Positions 15,927-24,012 are shown, numbered from the stretch's first letter. The stretch: 43,780 nt of DNA from an uncultured Phycisphaerales bacterium (GCA_903845195.1 CAIMWO010000046.1:1-43780); one strand, 5' to 3'. The notes: generated by a model not told the origin, from the letters alone. A program made the numbers and translations.

Positions 15927-17834
15927 TCACGGTAGCGGCTGCGCCGGCGAGTGAATGGGTGCGATTTCCCAGACGGCGGACTCGATACCTTTTTGATAGA
16001 TCTTGCAGACGGCGACGTGGGACATGATTTCGGGATGTTCCTTGTTCAGCGTTTCGAAGTCGGCCTGCATGTCGCCGTGGGTGAAGTAGCTGACGATAAA
16101 GAGGTGGCGGGCGGGATCGCGCTGCAGGTTGGCGATTTGACGGAGCAGGAGGCGGGAGACGAATTCATCGCGGGGGTTGCCGCGGTCGTCGCGCCGGGCA
16201 TTGGGCGCCGGGCTGAGCGGCAGACTGGAGCCGGCAGCCGAGAGATACCAGGCATAGAGAAAATGTTCATCGCCGCCGCGGACGCAGACGGTCGTCTCGG
16301 CAGGATCGGGCGAGCGTTTGACGATAGCGGCCACGGCATCGGCGACGGAGTCGGAGACGTAGTTCAGGCGGCGCTGGTAGTTGCCCAGTTGCAGCGTGAC
16401 TTCTTCGATGTGGAGAACGAGGAGCAGCGCGAATAATAGAAAATAGAAAATGGAAAATAGAAAGACACGGGGCGATTTTTCACCACAGAGACACAGAGAG
16501 CTGGAGGACGCACAGAGATGTGATTCCTTAGTTGAAGACCTCTGTGAAGCCTCCGTGTCTCTGTGACTCTGTGGTGAAAAACGCGTGCCGAATTCGCACA
16601 GCGCGATCGCGGCATACGCGAGCATGATCGGGAGGATGGGCGCCCAGAAGCGGGGCATGTTGAAGGGCCAGATCATATAGAGGGCGATGTAGAGCAGGAT
16701 GTAGAGCTCGACGAATTGCGTGCGGCTGCCGGCAAGATCTTCTTCCTTCGTGTTTTCTGCTTGTCGCTTCTCTCGGCCAATAATCCGCCACAGCCATCCG
16801 GCAAGTCCGAACAGCAGAATGAACTTGCCGATGGGGTTAAGCAGGCCGGGGCCGGGGTATTCCCGGATGAGCCAGGGGACGAATACTTCGGAAAAATCAT
16901 CGATGTGACGGGCGATGAGATTGCGGAGGAGTACGGCGAGGTTGTGCCAATCGGCGGGATGCATGTAGGAAAGACGGCCGCCATCGGTGAGACCGTGCAA
17001 AAGTTGCTTGGAGTAGCTGTTGGCGGAATCGGCGCCGGCAGCGAAGCTTTTTTCCGGCGAGACGCACGCGATGCCGACTTGATAGGCCACCGCCACGGCC
17101 AGCACGATCGCCACGCAGGCCAGACGCTTCGTGATTTGCGGTTGGGGACTGCGGCGGCGCAGATGCGACAGCAGCGCCAGCGCCGGCTGCACCAACATCA
17201 CCCCGAAGCAGACGACTCCCGCGCCGCGGATGCTCATCGCGGCCGCGGCCAGCAGCGCCAGGATCAGCGTCTGTCGCCAGCGGAGATACCAGGTGCGCCA
17301 TTTGAGACCGGCCAGCAGCCAGGTGAAAGTCACGAGCATGTACGCGGGCTCGGAGAAAATGAAGATCGCGCCTTCGAGCACGTGCCAGTTGACAACGAAA
17401 AGGGCGAGGATCACTAACGGGACGAATTCAGAATTCAGAATTCGGAATTCAGAATTTGCCAGCAAGCGTTTCGTCAATACATACGCCACGGCGGCGGCAG
17501 CGCAGAGGAGCAGTGTGGTGCAGAGGTGCATCGAGAAGATCGAGAAGCCGAAGACTTTGCCCCAGGCGGCGAGGAGGGCGGGGTAGCCGGGGGGATAGAA
17601 GGTGTCGCGTCCCGCGATGGCGAGGGTGTTGATGCCACGTCCGCCCCCCCCAGTAGCCAGTGCCTTGGCCATGAGCAGGTAGGAAGGCTCATCGGGCGAA
17701 GCCATCAGGCAGCGATTGAAATCCCAGCGCGCGGAATTCAGCTCGCTGCGATGCACCAGCGTGATCAGCGGCACCAGGCACAACAGCAAAACCAGAACGC
17801 GGCGAATCGTGGACATGCGGGCATCGTACCGCAT
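15927..17834 (-). CDS. Polytopic membrane glycosyltransferase-like protein (ArnT/PMT superfamily)
   Basis: Up to 635 residues; an alternative start at 17816 (MSTIRRVL) removes six residues and neither has a clear ribosome binding site. About ten transmembrane helices are visible. The first periplasmic loop holds DEPSYLLMAKAL (Asp-Glu near residue 47) and FYPPGYPALLAAW, typical of GT-C dolichyl/undecaprenyl-phosphate sugar transferases of the ArnT/PMT type. The C-terminal domain is periplasmic. Likely role: transfer of a sugar from a lipid carrier to an envelope acceptor. Oddity: two dispersed repeats are read through in frame, giving NSEFRILNSEF in a cytoplasmic/membrane loop (bases 17424-17456) and a Ser/Arg/Cys-rich stretch before FSIFYFLLF (bases 16432-16581). 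The gene is divergent from the phage-like portal gene. Confidence 0.7.
   Translation of the reverse strand: MRYDARMSTIRRVLVLLLCLVPLITLVHRSELNSARWDFNRCLMASPDEPSYLLMAKALATGGGGRGINTLAIAGRDTFYPPGYPALLAAWGKVFGFSIFSMHLCTTLLLCAAAAVAYVLTKRLLANSEFRILNSEFVPLVILALFVVNWHVLEGAIFIFSEPAYMLVTFTWLLAGLKWRTWYLRWRQTLILALLAAAAMSIRGAGVVCFGVMLVQPALALLSHLRRRSPQPQITKRLACVAIVLAVAVAYQVGIACVSPEKSFAAGADSANSYSKQLLHGLTDGGRLSYMHPADWHNLAVLLRNLIARHIDDFSEVFVPWLIREYPGPGLLNPIGKFILLFGLAGWLWRIIGREKRQAENTKEEDLAGSRTQFVELYILLYIALYMIWPFNMPRFWAPILPIMLAYAAIALCEFGTRFSPQSHRDTEASQRSSTKESHLCASSSSLCLCGEKSPRVFLFSIFYFLLFALLLVLHIEEVTLQLGNYQRRLNYVSDSVADAVAAIVKRSPDPAETTVCVRGGDEHFLYAWYLSAAGSSLPLSPAPNARRDDRGNPRDEFVSRLLLRQIANLQRDPARHLFIVSYFTHGDMQADFETLNKEHPEIMSHVAVCKIYQKGIESAVWEIAPIHSPAQPLP
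16432..16464. repeat. AATAGAAA word repeat inside the glycosyltransferase gene
   Basis: Four degenerate copies of AATAGAAA / AATGGAAA lie in tandem; read on the minus strand they encode FSIFYFLLF, which conveniently forms part of a hydrophobic helix. Confidence 0.8.
16476..16581. repeat. Palindromic CACAGAG repeat pair inside the glycosyltransferase gene
   Basis: Left arm ttttcaccacagag... (16477-16520) and right arm ending ctctgtggtgaaaa (16551-16581) are imperfect reverse complements, each a run of CACAGAG words. The element is contained in the open frame without a stop codon. Confidence 0.85.
17424..17456. repeat. GAATTCA word repeat inside the glycosyltransferase gene
   Basis: Four degenerate copies of GAATTCA(GA) in tandem. 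Same family as 39767-39795, 40500-40531, 43321-43355 and 43558-43588. Here it is translated as NSEFRILNSEF. Confidence 0.88.
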
Positions 17835-18037
17835 GGCGGAAATGGATTCATTGTTTCATCGGCAACATCTGTGCGCAGGGATGCGCGGGGGCATCGGGGC
17901 AAGTCAAAGATTTTTTCGGACGGCTAGTTCATACGCCGGCGGCAGTTAGAACGCGCAGCGCGAAACGGCGCGCGCACAAACGTGGTCCTCGGCCCCATCT
18001 ATATACGGCCCATTTGTGAGCCGGATGAGACAAGGGG

Positions 18038-19726
18038 ATGAACATGACCGCTGCACAAAGTTTCAAGGCCTTTCGCGATCCGATGCTGACCGACCAGACG
18101 CTGCTGCCGCGGCTGGCGTGGCTGCGGGATGTGGTCGGTCCGCGGCTGGATAAATTCCTGGGCTACTACCGCAATCCGATGACGGAGTTGACGCAGTATC
18201 TGCCGGGATCGCCGACGGCGAGTCTGTCGGTACGCCCCTATCGGCAATTTCAGGAGATGGGGTTACCGGCGCGGATCACGGGATTTCGCACGCGGCCGGA
18301 TGGCACGCCGGTGCCCAACGGCGCCGTCGAGGTGCAGCGGAAGGAAGTGGCGATCGAAAACGACATCGCCTGGCGGATGCACACGCTGGTGGATTTTGTC
18401 GCGGGACGGATGCCGGCGATCTCGAGTACGGCCGGTGATCCGGCGCTGCGAAAGAAAATCACGGCGCTGATCGCGCAGTTGCTGGATGCGGCCGGCAGTG
18501 CAGCGTTGCTGCAGGAGCTGGTGCTGATGGGGGCGATTCACGGCTCCGCGTGGTTGCGGATCGAGCCGACGGCCGAACTGCTGGCCAAGCTGCAATCGGA
18601 TGCACACGGAATTGGGGATGGGGAGAGGGTGGAGGGGGATACGGGGGGAGCCGCGGCAAGCAGTGCGGCGGATGCGGGAGGCAGCGGTCAGGACATTGCG
18701 TCCATGGAAAGCCCGGTGGTGACGGTGGGTGAAAATCCGCTGGACATCACGCGCTGGCTTCATTTGAAGACCGTCGATGCGACCCGCATCTGCCCACTGC
18801 CCGGGGCTCAGGATTTGCGTTACGTCGCGGTGCTGGAGCGCGGCGATGCCCCGGCGGCCGCACCGCGTGCCGGTACGTTGCTGCAGCGGCTGGGCGCATG
18901 GATCACCCGCGCGGCAGCGGACTCGACTGTCACCAATGATTTTTCGTTCGCGCTTTTCGGGCCGTCGCACTGGCAGCGTTACGTGCACGGCACGCTGGCT
19001 GAGGAAGGCGATCATCCGCTCGGGTTCGTGCCGTTCGTGCGGTACTTGAGCCAGAACGATCCGGCGGCAGGCACACGCGTCGGGCCCGCAGGAAGCGGAG
19101 CGATCGATGCGGGCGTCAGCGACGTCGAGCCGCTGATCGGATTGCAGGATGAACTCAACACGCGGCTTTCGGACCGCGCCTATCGCGTGACGATGACCAG
19201 TTTCCGTATGTTCCTCGGCAAAGGCATCGAAGGTTTCACCAGCCGGCCGGTCGGGCCCGGGCAGGTGTGGAGCACGGACAATCCCGATGCGGCGATCGAC
19301 ACCTTCGGCGGCGACACTGCCTGCCCCAGCGAAGACGCACACATCAATGAAGTGCGCGAAGCGCTCGACAAAATCAGTGGCGTGCCGCCGGTGGCGGCGG
19401 GATTGATCCGCGGAAAAGTCGGCAATCTCACGAGTGCCGTGGCCCTGCGGATCACGCTGATCGCGCTGCTAGCGCGGGCCGAGCGCAAGCGGGCCGGACT
19501 GAACGAAACGCTCGAGACGCTCGTGCAACGCGTGCTGGAACTGCTCGATCGCGCGGGGGTCTTGCACAGCACCCCGGCAGATCGCGGCATCGACATCAAC
19601 TGGCCTACCCCCCTGCCGGAGAGCGACATGGATCGCCTGGCCGAGGCGCAGACGAAACTGGCGCTGGGCATTCCGCGGGATGTGGTGCTGACGGAACTGG
19701 GGTACGGGGAAATGGCGGACAAATAG
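18038..19726 (+). CDS. Phage portal protein (SPP1 gp6-like/DUF1073-like class)
   Basis: 562 residues. The fold signature of tailed-phage portal proteins is visible: an N-terminal region (YYRNPMTELTQYLPGSP), then VEVQRKEVAIENDIAWRMHTLVDFVAGRMP, a wing-like insertion with beta content, the segment GVSDVEPLIGLQDELNTRLSDRAYRV leading to the long stem helices, ISGVPPVAAGLIRGKVGNLTSAVALRITL (typical late-portal motif) and a C-terminal LGIPRDVVLTELGYG. Portals form the dodecameric ring through which DNA enters a capsid. A Gly/Glu-rich insertion (about residues 190-225, encoded by G-rich DNA at 18612-18690) is unusual. The start follows AAGGGGATGAAC. First gene of a head module that runs to 23802; no terminase gene precedes it. 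Confidence 0.8.
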   Translation: MNMTAAQSFKAFRDPMLTDQTLLPRLAWLRDVVGPRLDKFLGYYRNPMTELTQYLPGSPTASLSVRPYRQFQEMGLPARITGFRTRPDGTPVPNGAVEVQRKEVAIENDIAWRMHTLVDFVAGRMPAISSTAGDPALRKKITALIAQLLDAAGSAALLQELVLMGAIHGSAWLRIEPTAELLAKLQSDAHGIGDGERVEGDTGGAAASSAADAGGSGQDIASMESPVVTVGENPLDITRWLHLKTVDATRICPLPGAQDLRYVAVLERGDAPAAAPRAGTLLQRLGAWITRAAADSTVTNDFSFALFGPSHWQRYVHGTLAEEGDHPLGFVPFVRYLSQNDPAAGTRVGPAGSGAIDAGVSDVEPLIGLQDELNTRLSDRAYRVTMTSFRMFLGKGIEGFTSRPVGPGQVWSTDNPDAAIDTFGGDTACPSEDAHINEVREALDKISGVPPVAAGLIRGKVGNLTSAVALRITLIALLARAERKRAGLNETLETLVQRVLELLDRAGVLHSTPADRGIDINWPTPLPESDMDRLAEAQTKLALGIPRDVVLTELGYGEMADK

Positions 19727-19740
19727 CCAATCACAAAATA

Positions 19741-19809
19741 CGGGCGGGCGGAGAGGAACCGGAGCAATCGCGATTTGCTAAATCGCTTCGTGAGTTCGCC
19801 GCTCGCCCG
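19741..19809 (+). other. Structured intercistronic hairpin with tRNA-like anticodon arm
   Basis: The outer arms cgggcgggcggaga (19741-19754) and tcgccgctcgcccg (19796-19809) pair with few mismatches. Inside is gcgattt-gct-aaatcgc, whose 5-bp stem and seven-base loop TTGCTAA look like a serine-GCU anticodon arm. D-arm pairing is absent, so it is not called a tRNA. It may be an RNA stability or processing hairpin between the portal gene and the next gene. Confidence 0.45.
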
Positions 19810-19877
19810 GTTTGAAAACAACGGTCGCGTTCACGGTGGATGCGGCTGATCAGAGGTTTCCGGAGAAGGAGAAGACC

Positions 19878-20054
19878 ATGCCGGACGTAAACAGTGAGAA
19901 GGAATCGCCCAAGTGGCCGGAGGGCACAGCGGAAGGCGGGCTGGTGCAGCCGCCGGTGACGCAGGCGCTGCTCGCCAATGCGGCAGCGCGGGCCGCGGCC
20001 AGCGGAGCGCGGCACGACTTGATCGACTACCTGCGACTCCGCCGCAAGCGGTGA
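19878..20054 (+). CDS. Small basic protein in the phage-like module
   Basis: 58 residues from the ATG at 19878, chosen for the strong GGAGAAGGAGAAG site just upstream; the frame extends further up but without a site. The N-terminal half is polar (SEKESPKWPEGTAEGG), and the C-terminal half is a predicted helix of small residues ending in a basic tail (DYLRLRRKR). No family recognised. Its place between portal and capsid genes is where phages carry scaffold or head-decoration genes, but it is far too small for a normal scaffold or protease. Confidence 0.6.
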   Translation: MPDVNSEKESPKWPEGTAEGGLVQPPVTQALLANAAARAAASGARHDLIDYLRLRRKR

Positions 20055-20132
20055 ACAGGAACGATCTGCAATTCTCGTAACAGTGTCTCAACACAAACAA
20101 AAAACCAGGAATTTTTTTGAAGGAGAACCCTC

Positions 20133-21287
20133 ATGGCATTTTCGGGTAAGGCGACGTACTCGGCAGGAAGCACACTGCCGGAAATCGTGGAAGATGTAGC
20201 GGACCTGGTGGGTATCGTGGCGCCAGTGGAGACGCCGCTGCTCGATGCCCTCGGCGATCCGCTGGCGGCGGCCACCAGCACGCGGCACGAATGGCTCGAA
20301 GACGAGTTGCTCCCCAACGCCGGCGCGATCAACCAGGCCGCCCTCAATGACGCCGCAAAGAACACCGCGAGCTTTGACGTGGCGGACGGCTCGGTTTTCC
20401 GCAGCGGCGATCTGATCCAGGCCGAAGGATCGGCGGAAGCGATTCTCGTGACGGCCGTCGCCGGCAACACGCTGACGGTGGCACGCGGCTACGGCGCCAG
20501 CACACGCTCGCCGCTGGTTCACGAACAGAAACTCACCGTGCTGGGCAATGCGCAGTTGGAAGGCGCTGAGGCCGGCGCCGCACGCTTCACGTTGCGCACG
20601 CGGCGGAGCAATTACACGCAAATCTTCGCCGCCACCGTGCAGGTCAGCGGCACCGAAGCGGCGGTGCGGCAGATCGGCGTCGATGACGAAATGGACTACC
20701 AGAAGACCAATCGCCTGCGCGAACTGCTCCGCGACCTGGAAAACACGGTCATCAATGGCGTGGCGCCGGCCACCACTCCGGAAGGCTCCGCCACGGTACG
20801 CCGCACCATGCGCGGCATCCTCAAATCGCTCAGCACCAACGCCATGACCTCGGGCAACGGATACCTCCCGGCCGACAACAACCTGAGCGAAGACCACCTC
20901 AACCAGGCGCTCCGCACCATCTGGGAAATCTCCGGCAGCAAGCCGGATTTGATCGTCTGCGGCGGTGCGCAGAAGCGGCGGATCAACGGATTCGTCGCGT
21001 CGATGCAGCGCTTTTCGCCGCAGGATGAGACGTTCAAGAAGCTCGTGAGCACGTACGAAAGCGACTACGGCGTATGCCGCGTGGTGCTGTCGCGCTACGT
21101 GCCTGCGGACGCGGTGGTGTTCCTGGATTCCACGCGCGCCAGCGTCGTGCCGCTGATGGGCCGCAGTTTCCAGTTCAAGCCACTGGCGGTCACCGGCGAT
21201 TACCAGAGCGGCGAGGTCGTCGGCGAATACACGCTGGAACTTCGCAATGAGAAGTCCCACGACGTGCTTCGCGGCTTGGCGATGTGA
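20133..21287 (+). CDS. Major capsid protein, SU10/DUF5309-like (HK97 fold)
   Basis: 384 residues. Features of SU10-type capsid proteins: N-terminal arm with PEIVEDVADLVGIVAPVETPLLDALG, the short beta insertion with SGDLIQAEGSAEAILVTAV followed by TLTVARGYG (about 88-128), a region FTLRTRRSNYTQIFAATVQVSGT, and the spine-helix part DYQKTNRLRELLRDLENTVINGV. Later come KPDLIVCGGAQKRRI, TYESDYGVCRVVLSRYVP and LAVTGDYQSGEVVGEYTLELRNE, matching the family's C-terminal domain. The product would assemble icosahedral shells. The ribosome binding site is GAAGGAG. No maturation protease is encoded nearby, so either assembly does not need cleavage or the protease is elsewhere. Confidence 0.83.
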   Translation: MAFSGKATYSAGSTLPEIVEDVADLVGIVAPVETPLLDALGDPLAAATSTRHEWLEDELLPNAGAINQAALNDAAKNTASFDVADGSVFRSGDLIQAEGSAEAILVTAVAGNTLTVARGYGASTRSPLVHEQKLTVLGNAQLEGAEAGAARFTLRTRRSNYTQIFAATVQVSGTEAAVRQIGVDDEMDYQKTNRLRELLRDLENTVINGVAPATTPEGSATVRRTMRGILKSLSTNAMTSGNGYLPADNNLSEDHLNQALRTIWEISGSKPDLIVCGGAQKRRINGFVASMQRFSPQDETFKKLVSTYESDYGVCRVVLSRYVPADAVVFLDSTRASVVPLMGRSFQFKPLAVTGDYQSGEVVGEYTLELRNEKSHDVLRGLAM

Positions 21288-21299
21288 TGGGGGCAACCG

Positions 21300-21343
21300 C
21301 GCCGGGGCGAGGGGGATGCGAAAGCCTCTCCCAAGCCCCGGCG
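21300..21343 (+). terminator. Hairpin after the capsid gene (attenuator or stabiliser)
   Basis: The stem cgccggggc (21300-21308) pairs with gccccggcg (21335-21343), with an inner gag/ctc pairing; TTTC follows, not a full T-run. It may set the ratio of capsid to downstream products, a common arrangement after capsid genes. Confidence 0.5.
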
Positions 21344-21372
21344 TTTCAGGTTTTGAAGACAGGAGTTTTTTC

Positions 21373-22029
21373 ATGGCTTATTTCTGCAACGATGTGGACC
21401 TGATGGCATGGGAGCCGGGGATCTTCTTCGAGACGGCCTTCGCACATCAGACGTTGATGAAGGATGCCCCAGCGACAGTAGCCGGAACGACGCTGACGGC
21501 CACGGCGGAAACGCTTGCCGCAGCCGGGATCGCACCGGGAATGGTCGCGCGGCTCACGGGCGCGACGAATGAACTGACGCAGTTGGCGGAAATCGTAAGC
21601 ATCGACGGTGCGGGCGCGATCACGATCAGTGCGCTCCGCGGACGCAGCACCGAACAGCCGGCGCCGCCGCTGATTCAGGGCAGCGTGACGCTGGCGGTCG
21701 TGAGTTTTCGTCCACAGATCGCGGCGGTGGGCGATGGACTGCTGGCAAGGGTCGGCGTGACGTGCGATCGCGAAACGGACGCGGCCACGCCGGCGTATGG
21801 GGATCTCGCCGGCTTTGGCCCGGCCTGCATCTGGGGCACGCTGGCCGCAATCTTCCGCACGCTCTGCGACGCCAAGAGCGCCACCAACATCACCTATAGC
21901 AAAAAATCATTCTACGACGGCCTGGCACAAGCCGCGGCCGAAACGCTCTCGGCAACCATCGATCGCGATGGCGACGGCGTCGCCGAAACGCGCGTGCTGG
22001 CCGCATCCGCTATGCCTGAGCGGGCATGA
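21373..22029 (+). CDS. Probable head-tail connector/adaptor protein of the phage-like module
   Basis: 218 residues from the ATG at 21373 (AGGAG eight bases upstream). The N-terminus MAYFCNDVDLMAWEPGIFF is followed by a beta domain (about 36-120, LTATAETLAAAGIAPGMVARL ... ITISALRGRS) resembling the small beta insertion seen in the capsid protein here. The C-terminal helical part includes YSKKSFYDGLAQAAAETLSATIDRDGDGVAETR, in style like phage head-completion/connector proteins, which often end in a helix with an Asp-rich turn. Assignment rests on context and pattern rather than on a recognised family. It would bridge the portal to a tail or neck, though no tail genes are present. Confidence 0.5.
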   Translation: MAYFCNDVDLMAWEPGIFFETAFAHQTLMKDAPATVAGTTLTATAETLAAAGIAPGMVARLTGATNELTQLAEIVSIDGAGAITISALRGRSTEQPAPPLIQGSVTLAVVSFRPQIAAVGDGLLARVGVTCDRETDAATPAYGDLAGFGPACIWGTLAAIFRTLCDAKSATNITYSKKSFYDGLAQAAAETLSATIDRDGDGVAETRVLAASAMPERA

Positions 22030-22065
22030 GAAGCTGACCGCAGATCTTTTTCCAAGGGGGATTCC

Positions 22066-22389
22066 ATGATGATCGCACAAGTGGCCACGCCGGACCTGCT
22101 GAACTTCACGCAGATGGGCGTGGCCGGCCTGATGGGCGCGCTGTGGTGGTTCGAGCGGCGTTACTCGCGGCAACGCGAGGATCAACTCACTGAAGCGCAC
22201 GAGCAGATTCTCGGCCAGAAAGAGCATCTGCAGGCGCTGCTCGATGCGCTGCAGGGCAATACGAAAGTGATCAGCGAATTTACCGCGGTGCAACAGGAAA
22301 TACTCCGCGCGTTGCGCACCGAGGGGACCGGGATGCGGGGCCAGGAATCGGGCACGATCACTTCAGGTTCAGCGTCATCTGGTCTGTGA
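22066..22389 (+). CDS. One-TM coiled-coil protein (holin-like position)
   Basis: 107 residues. A short N-terminal hydrophobic segment (about 14-28, FTQMGVAGLMGALWW) is followed by a charged coiled coil (FERRYSRQREDQLTEAHEQILGQKEHLQALLDAL) and a polar Gly/Ser-rich tail. Small membrane proteins of this shape occur near phage lysis genes, but no lysis enzyme is present, so the function is open. The ribosome binding site is AAGGGGG. Its 3' end overlaps the convergent minus-strand lipoprotein gene by 32 bp, implying the two are not usefully expressed together at high level. Confidence 0.6.
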   Translation: MMIAQVATPDLLNFTQMGVAGLMGALWWFERRYSRQREDQLTEAHEQILGQKEHLQALLDALQGNTKVISEFTAVQQEILRALRTEGTGMRGQESGTITSGSASSGL

Positions 22390-22885
22390 GCTTGCTGGAA
22401 TTGGGAAGCACGAACGTGGCGGCGAGGACGACGTGCTTGGCATCGGCGCCAATGGCGCCCGCGCTGGTGGGGAGTTTGAACAGGTAGGTGCGGGTGATGG
22501 AGTCCCACTGGAGGCGGTTCTTGTCGGCAGTGGTCAGATCGAACGTCCATTGGCCGATGCGATGGCCGCGATGGTCGAACGAGAGCACATCATATTGATC
22601 GACTTCGAGAATTACGTCGCCCACGCCTTTGCCGATGTCACCGAATTGGTCGGTAAGTTCCAGACGTGCCTCAACGACGGTGCCCTGGGGCGAAGCCGGA
22701 GCCGTGGCCGGCGCGGTGCTCGGCGGCGGTACGACGCGGGAGAGCGGATGCAGCCGCATCGCCACGGGGCCGAACATCTCCATGCCGGTGCCGGTGTAAT
22801 GCGGCGCGCCGGCCCAGTCGCAGGCGGCCAGTGCGCCGGCAGCCAGAAGGATCAAGACGCAACGAAGAGAAATGAAAGTATGCAT
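22358..22885 (-). CDS. Lipoprotein, unknown function
   Basis: 175 residues. A lipoprotein signal ends in LLAAGALAAC, with the lipidated Cys near residue 21. The remainder has an Ala/Pro/Thr-rich spacer and a beta-rich domain of about 100 residues (VVEARLELTDQFGDIGKGVG, FDHRGHRIGQWTFDLTTADKN, ATFVLPNSSKLTDQMTLNL). No family recognised. It is the only minus-strand gene inside the phage-like module, and its stop lies inside the 3' end of the coiled-coil gene. It is probably a host gene left between module parts or a later insertion. Confidence 0.65.
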   Translation of the reverse strand: MHTFISLRCVLILLAAGALAACDWAGAPHYTGTGMEMFGPVAMRLHPLSRVVPPPSTAPATAPASPQGTVVEARLELTDQFGDIGKGVGDVILEVDQYDVLSFDHRGHRIGQWTFDLTTADKNRLQWDSITRTYLFKLPTSAGAIGADAKHVVLAATFVLPNSSKLTDQMTLNLK

Positions 22886-22992
22886 GACGCCTCATCGTAG
22901 GCAGATGCGGTGAAACGGACAAGCGTTGAAGCACGCCGCGCGGCGTGGTTGTTCATTCATCGGCTACAGGGGTTTGAAAAAAGGAGAAGCTC

Positions 22993-23382
22993 ATGAAAAT
23001 CGCACGAACAAAATGGTGGGTGGCGGGATTGCTGGCCGCGGCGCTGGCCGGCTGCGGCGTGCCCCGCGAAGCCGCGGTCCTGGCGCACGAGGCGGCGATC
23101 GCAGCCCCGGCGAGTGCCGAAACGCAGGACGTGAGGGCGGCACTCCTGGCGCAGGAAACGCAATGGTCGCGCCTGGAAACCCTGGCGGGCCAGCAGGAAT
23201 TCGGCGGCATCTGGGGAATCGACCCGCAGTTTCAAACGCTGGTGTCGCGTACCGCGGCCCTGGCCCGGCGCCAGGCGGCGCTGATCGAACAGGGCCAGGA
23301 TGATCCCGCGAAGAATGCCGCGACACTCAAACAATTCCAGATCCTGTGGGCGGATGCCGACCGCTGTTTGAATTCCCGCTGA
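22993..23382 (+). CDS. Small lipoprotein in the phage-like module
   Basis: 129 residues. Signal sequence with lipobox LAGC (Cys at about residue 18), then a mature part of about 110 residues, predicted helical with ALLAQETQWSRLETLAGQQEFGGI and TAALARRQAALIEQG. The ribosome binding site is AAGGAG. In phages, small lipoproteins near lysis genes can be o-spanins (Rz1 type), but those are shorter and proline-rich, so this assignment is not made. The gene shares strand, spacing and ribosome-site style with its neighbours. Confidence 0.6.
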   Translation: MKIARTKWWVAGLLAAALAGCGVPREAAVLAHEAAIAAPASAETQDVRAALLAQETQWSRLETLAGQQEFGGIWGIDPQFQTLVSRTAALARRQAALIEQGQDDPAKNAATLKQFQILWADADRCLNSR

Positions 23383-23439
23383 GCACACGAAAAACGGACT
23401 ACACCAGATTCACGAAGTCACTGACAAAAGGGAGAAACC

Positions 23440-23802
23440 ATGAGTAACGTAGACAACCTGTCACAAGCGATCGCAGCGTCGGACAAAATCGACACCGCCA
23501 CGAAAGAGATGCTCCAGACTTTTCTGGAAATGAACCGCACCGGGCTGGAACAACTCGGACCCGCACTTGGCGCGGCATTTTTCCGGACCTTGAACGAGCA
23601 AGGCCCAGCGCCCGCGTTCGATCTGGTCGCCCAAAGTCTCACGCAGGATCAACTGATCGCGCTGCTGACCGCCACTGGCGCAGAAATGGCCGCGCTGGCG
23701 GACGAACAAGCCGCGCGCGCCGCCGCCGTGCGGCAATTCACCAGCAGTCTGGCCGAGACCGCATTGACCTTGCTGATTCGGACATTGATCGCAGCGCTTT
23801 GA
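23440..23802 (+). CDS. Amphipathic small helical protein closing the phage-like module
   Basis: 120 residues, entirely helical in appearance: SQAIAASDKIDTATKEMLQTFLEMN, then LTQDQLIALLTATGAEMAALADEQ, and a hydrophobic C-terminal helix (TALTLLIRTLIAAL) that may insert in a membrane. No signal peptide or recognised family. The ribosome binding site is AAAGGGAGA. It is the last gene before a 14-bp terminator hairpin, which marks the 3' end of the module. Confidence 0.6.
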   Translation: MSNVDNLSQAIAASDKIDTATKEMLQTFLEMNRTGLEQLGPALGAAFFRTLNEQGPAPAFDLVAQSLTQDQLIALLTATGAEMAALADEQAARAAAVRQFTSSLAETALTLLIRTLIAAL

Positions 23803-23822
23803 TGAGAGAGAAATGAAATCAG

Positions 23823-23866
23823 GAAAGCGGACGTTGTTGCCAAGCGCCGCAACGTCCGCTTTCTTT
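23823..23866 (+). terminator. Terminator at the end of the phage-like module
   Basis: A perfect 14-bp stem: gaaagcggacgttg (23823-23836) with caacgtccgctttc (23850-23863), 13-base loop, followed by TTT. It lies 20 bases after the last module gene. Confidence 0.85.
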
Positions 23867-23921
23867 GTCGGCTATTTTTCGCAAAAAACTTTTCCCCGAA
23901 AAATGTTTGCACAAATTCCGC

Positions 23922-23949
23922 GTGCACTCGCAATCGCCCAAGCTATAAT
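23922..23949 (+). promoter_or_regulatory. Putative sigma-70-type promoter for the UVR-motif gene
   Basis: A consensus TATAAT at 23944-23949 has a weak GTGCAC -35 at 23922-23927 (16-base spacing). It lies 64 bases before the start codon at 24013, just after the module terminator. Confidence 0.55.
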
Positions 23950-24012
23950 GCGATGAGGCAGAGAGAAGAAACCGGTGGAACCTGGTTTCACGGAACCGTC
24001 AGGAGGCTGTGG

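Noticed and set aside
16716..17417. 233-residue open frame on the plus strand
   Set aside because: Shadow of the glycosyltransferase gene in another frame.
19741..19809. Serine tRNA
   Set aside because: The anticodon arm looks right, but the D arm does not pair and the T loop lacks the conserved A58; no CCA end.
20088..21374. 428-residue open frame on the minus strand
   Set aside because: Antisense shadow of the capsid gene; its His/Arg/Ala/Gly content is typical of antisense frames in GC-rich DNA.
22993..23382. o-spanin (Rz1-like) call
   Set aside because: It is longer and less proline-rich than Rz1, has no partner i-spanin gene, and no lysin is present.
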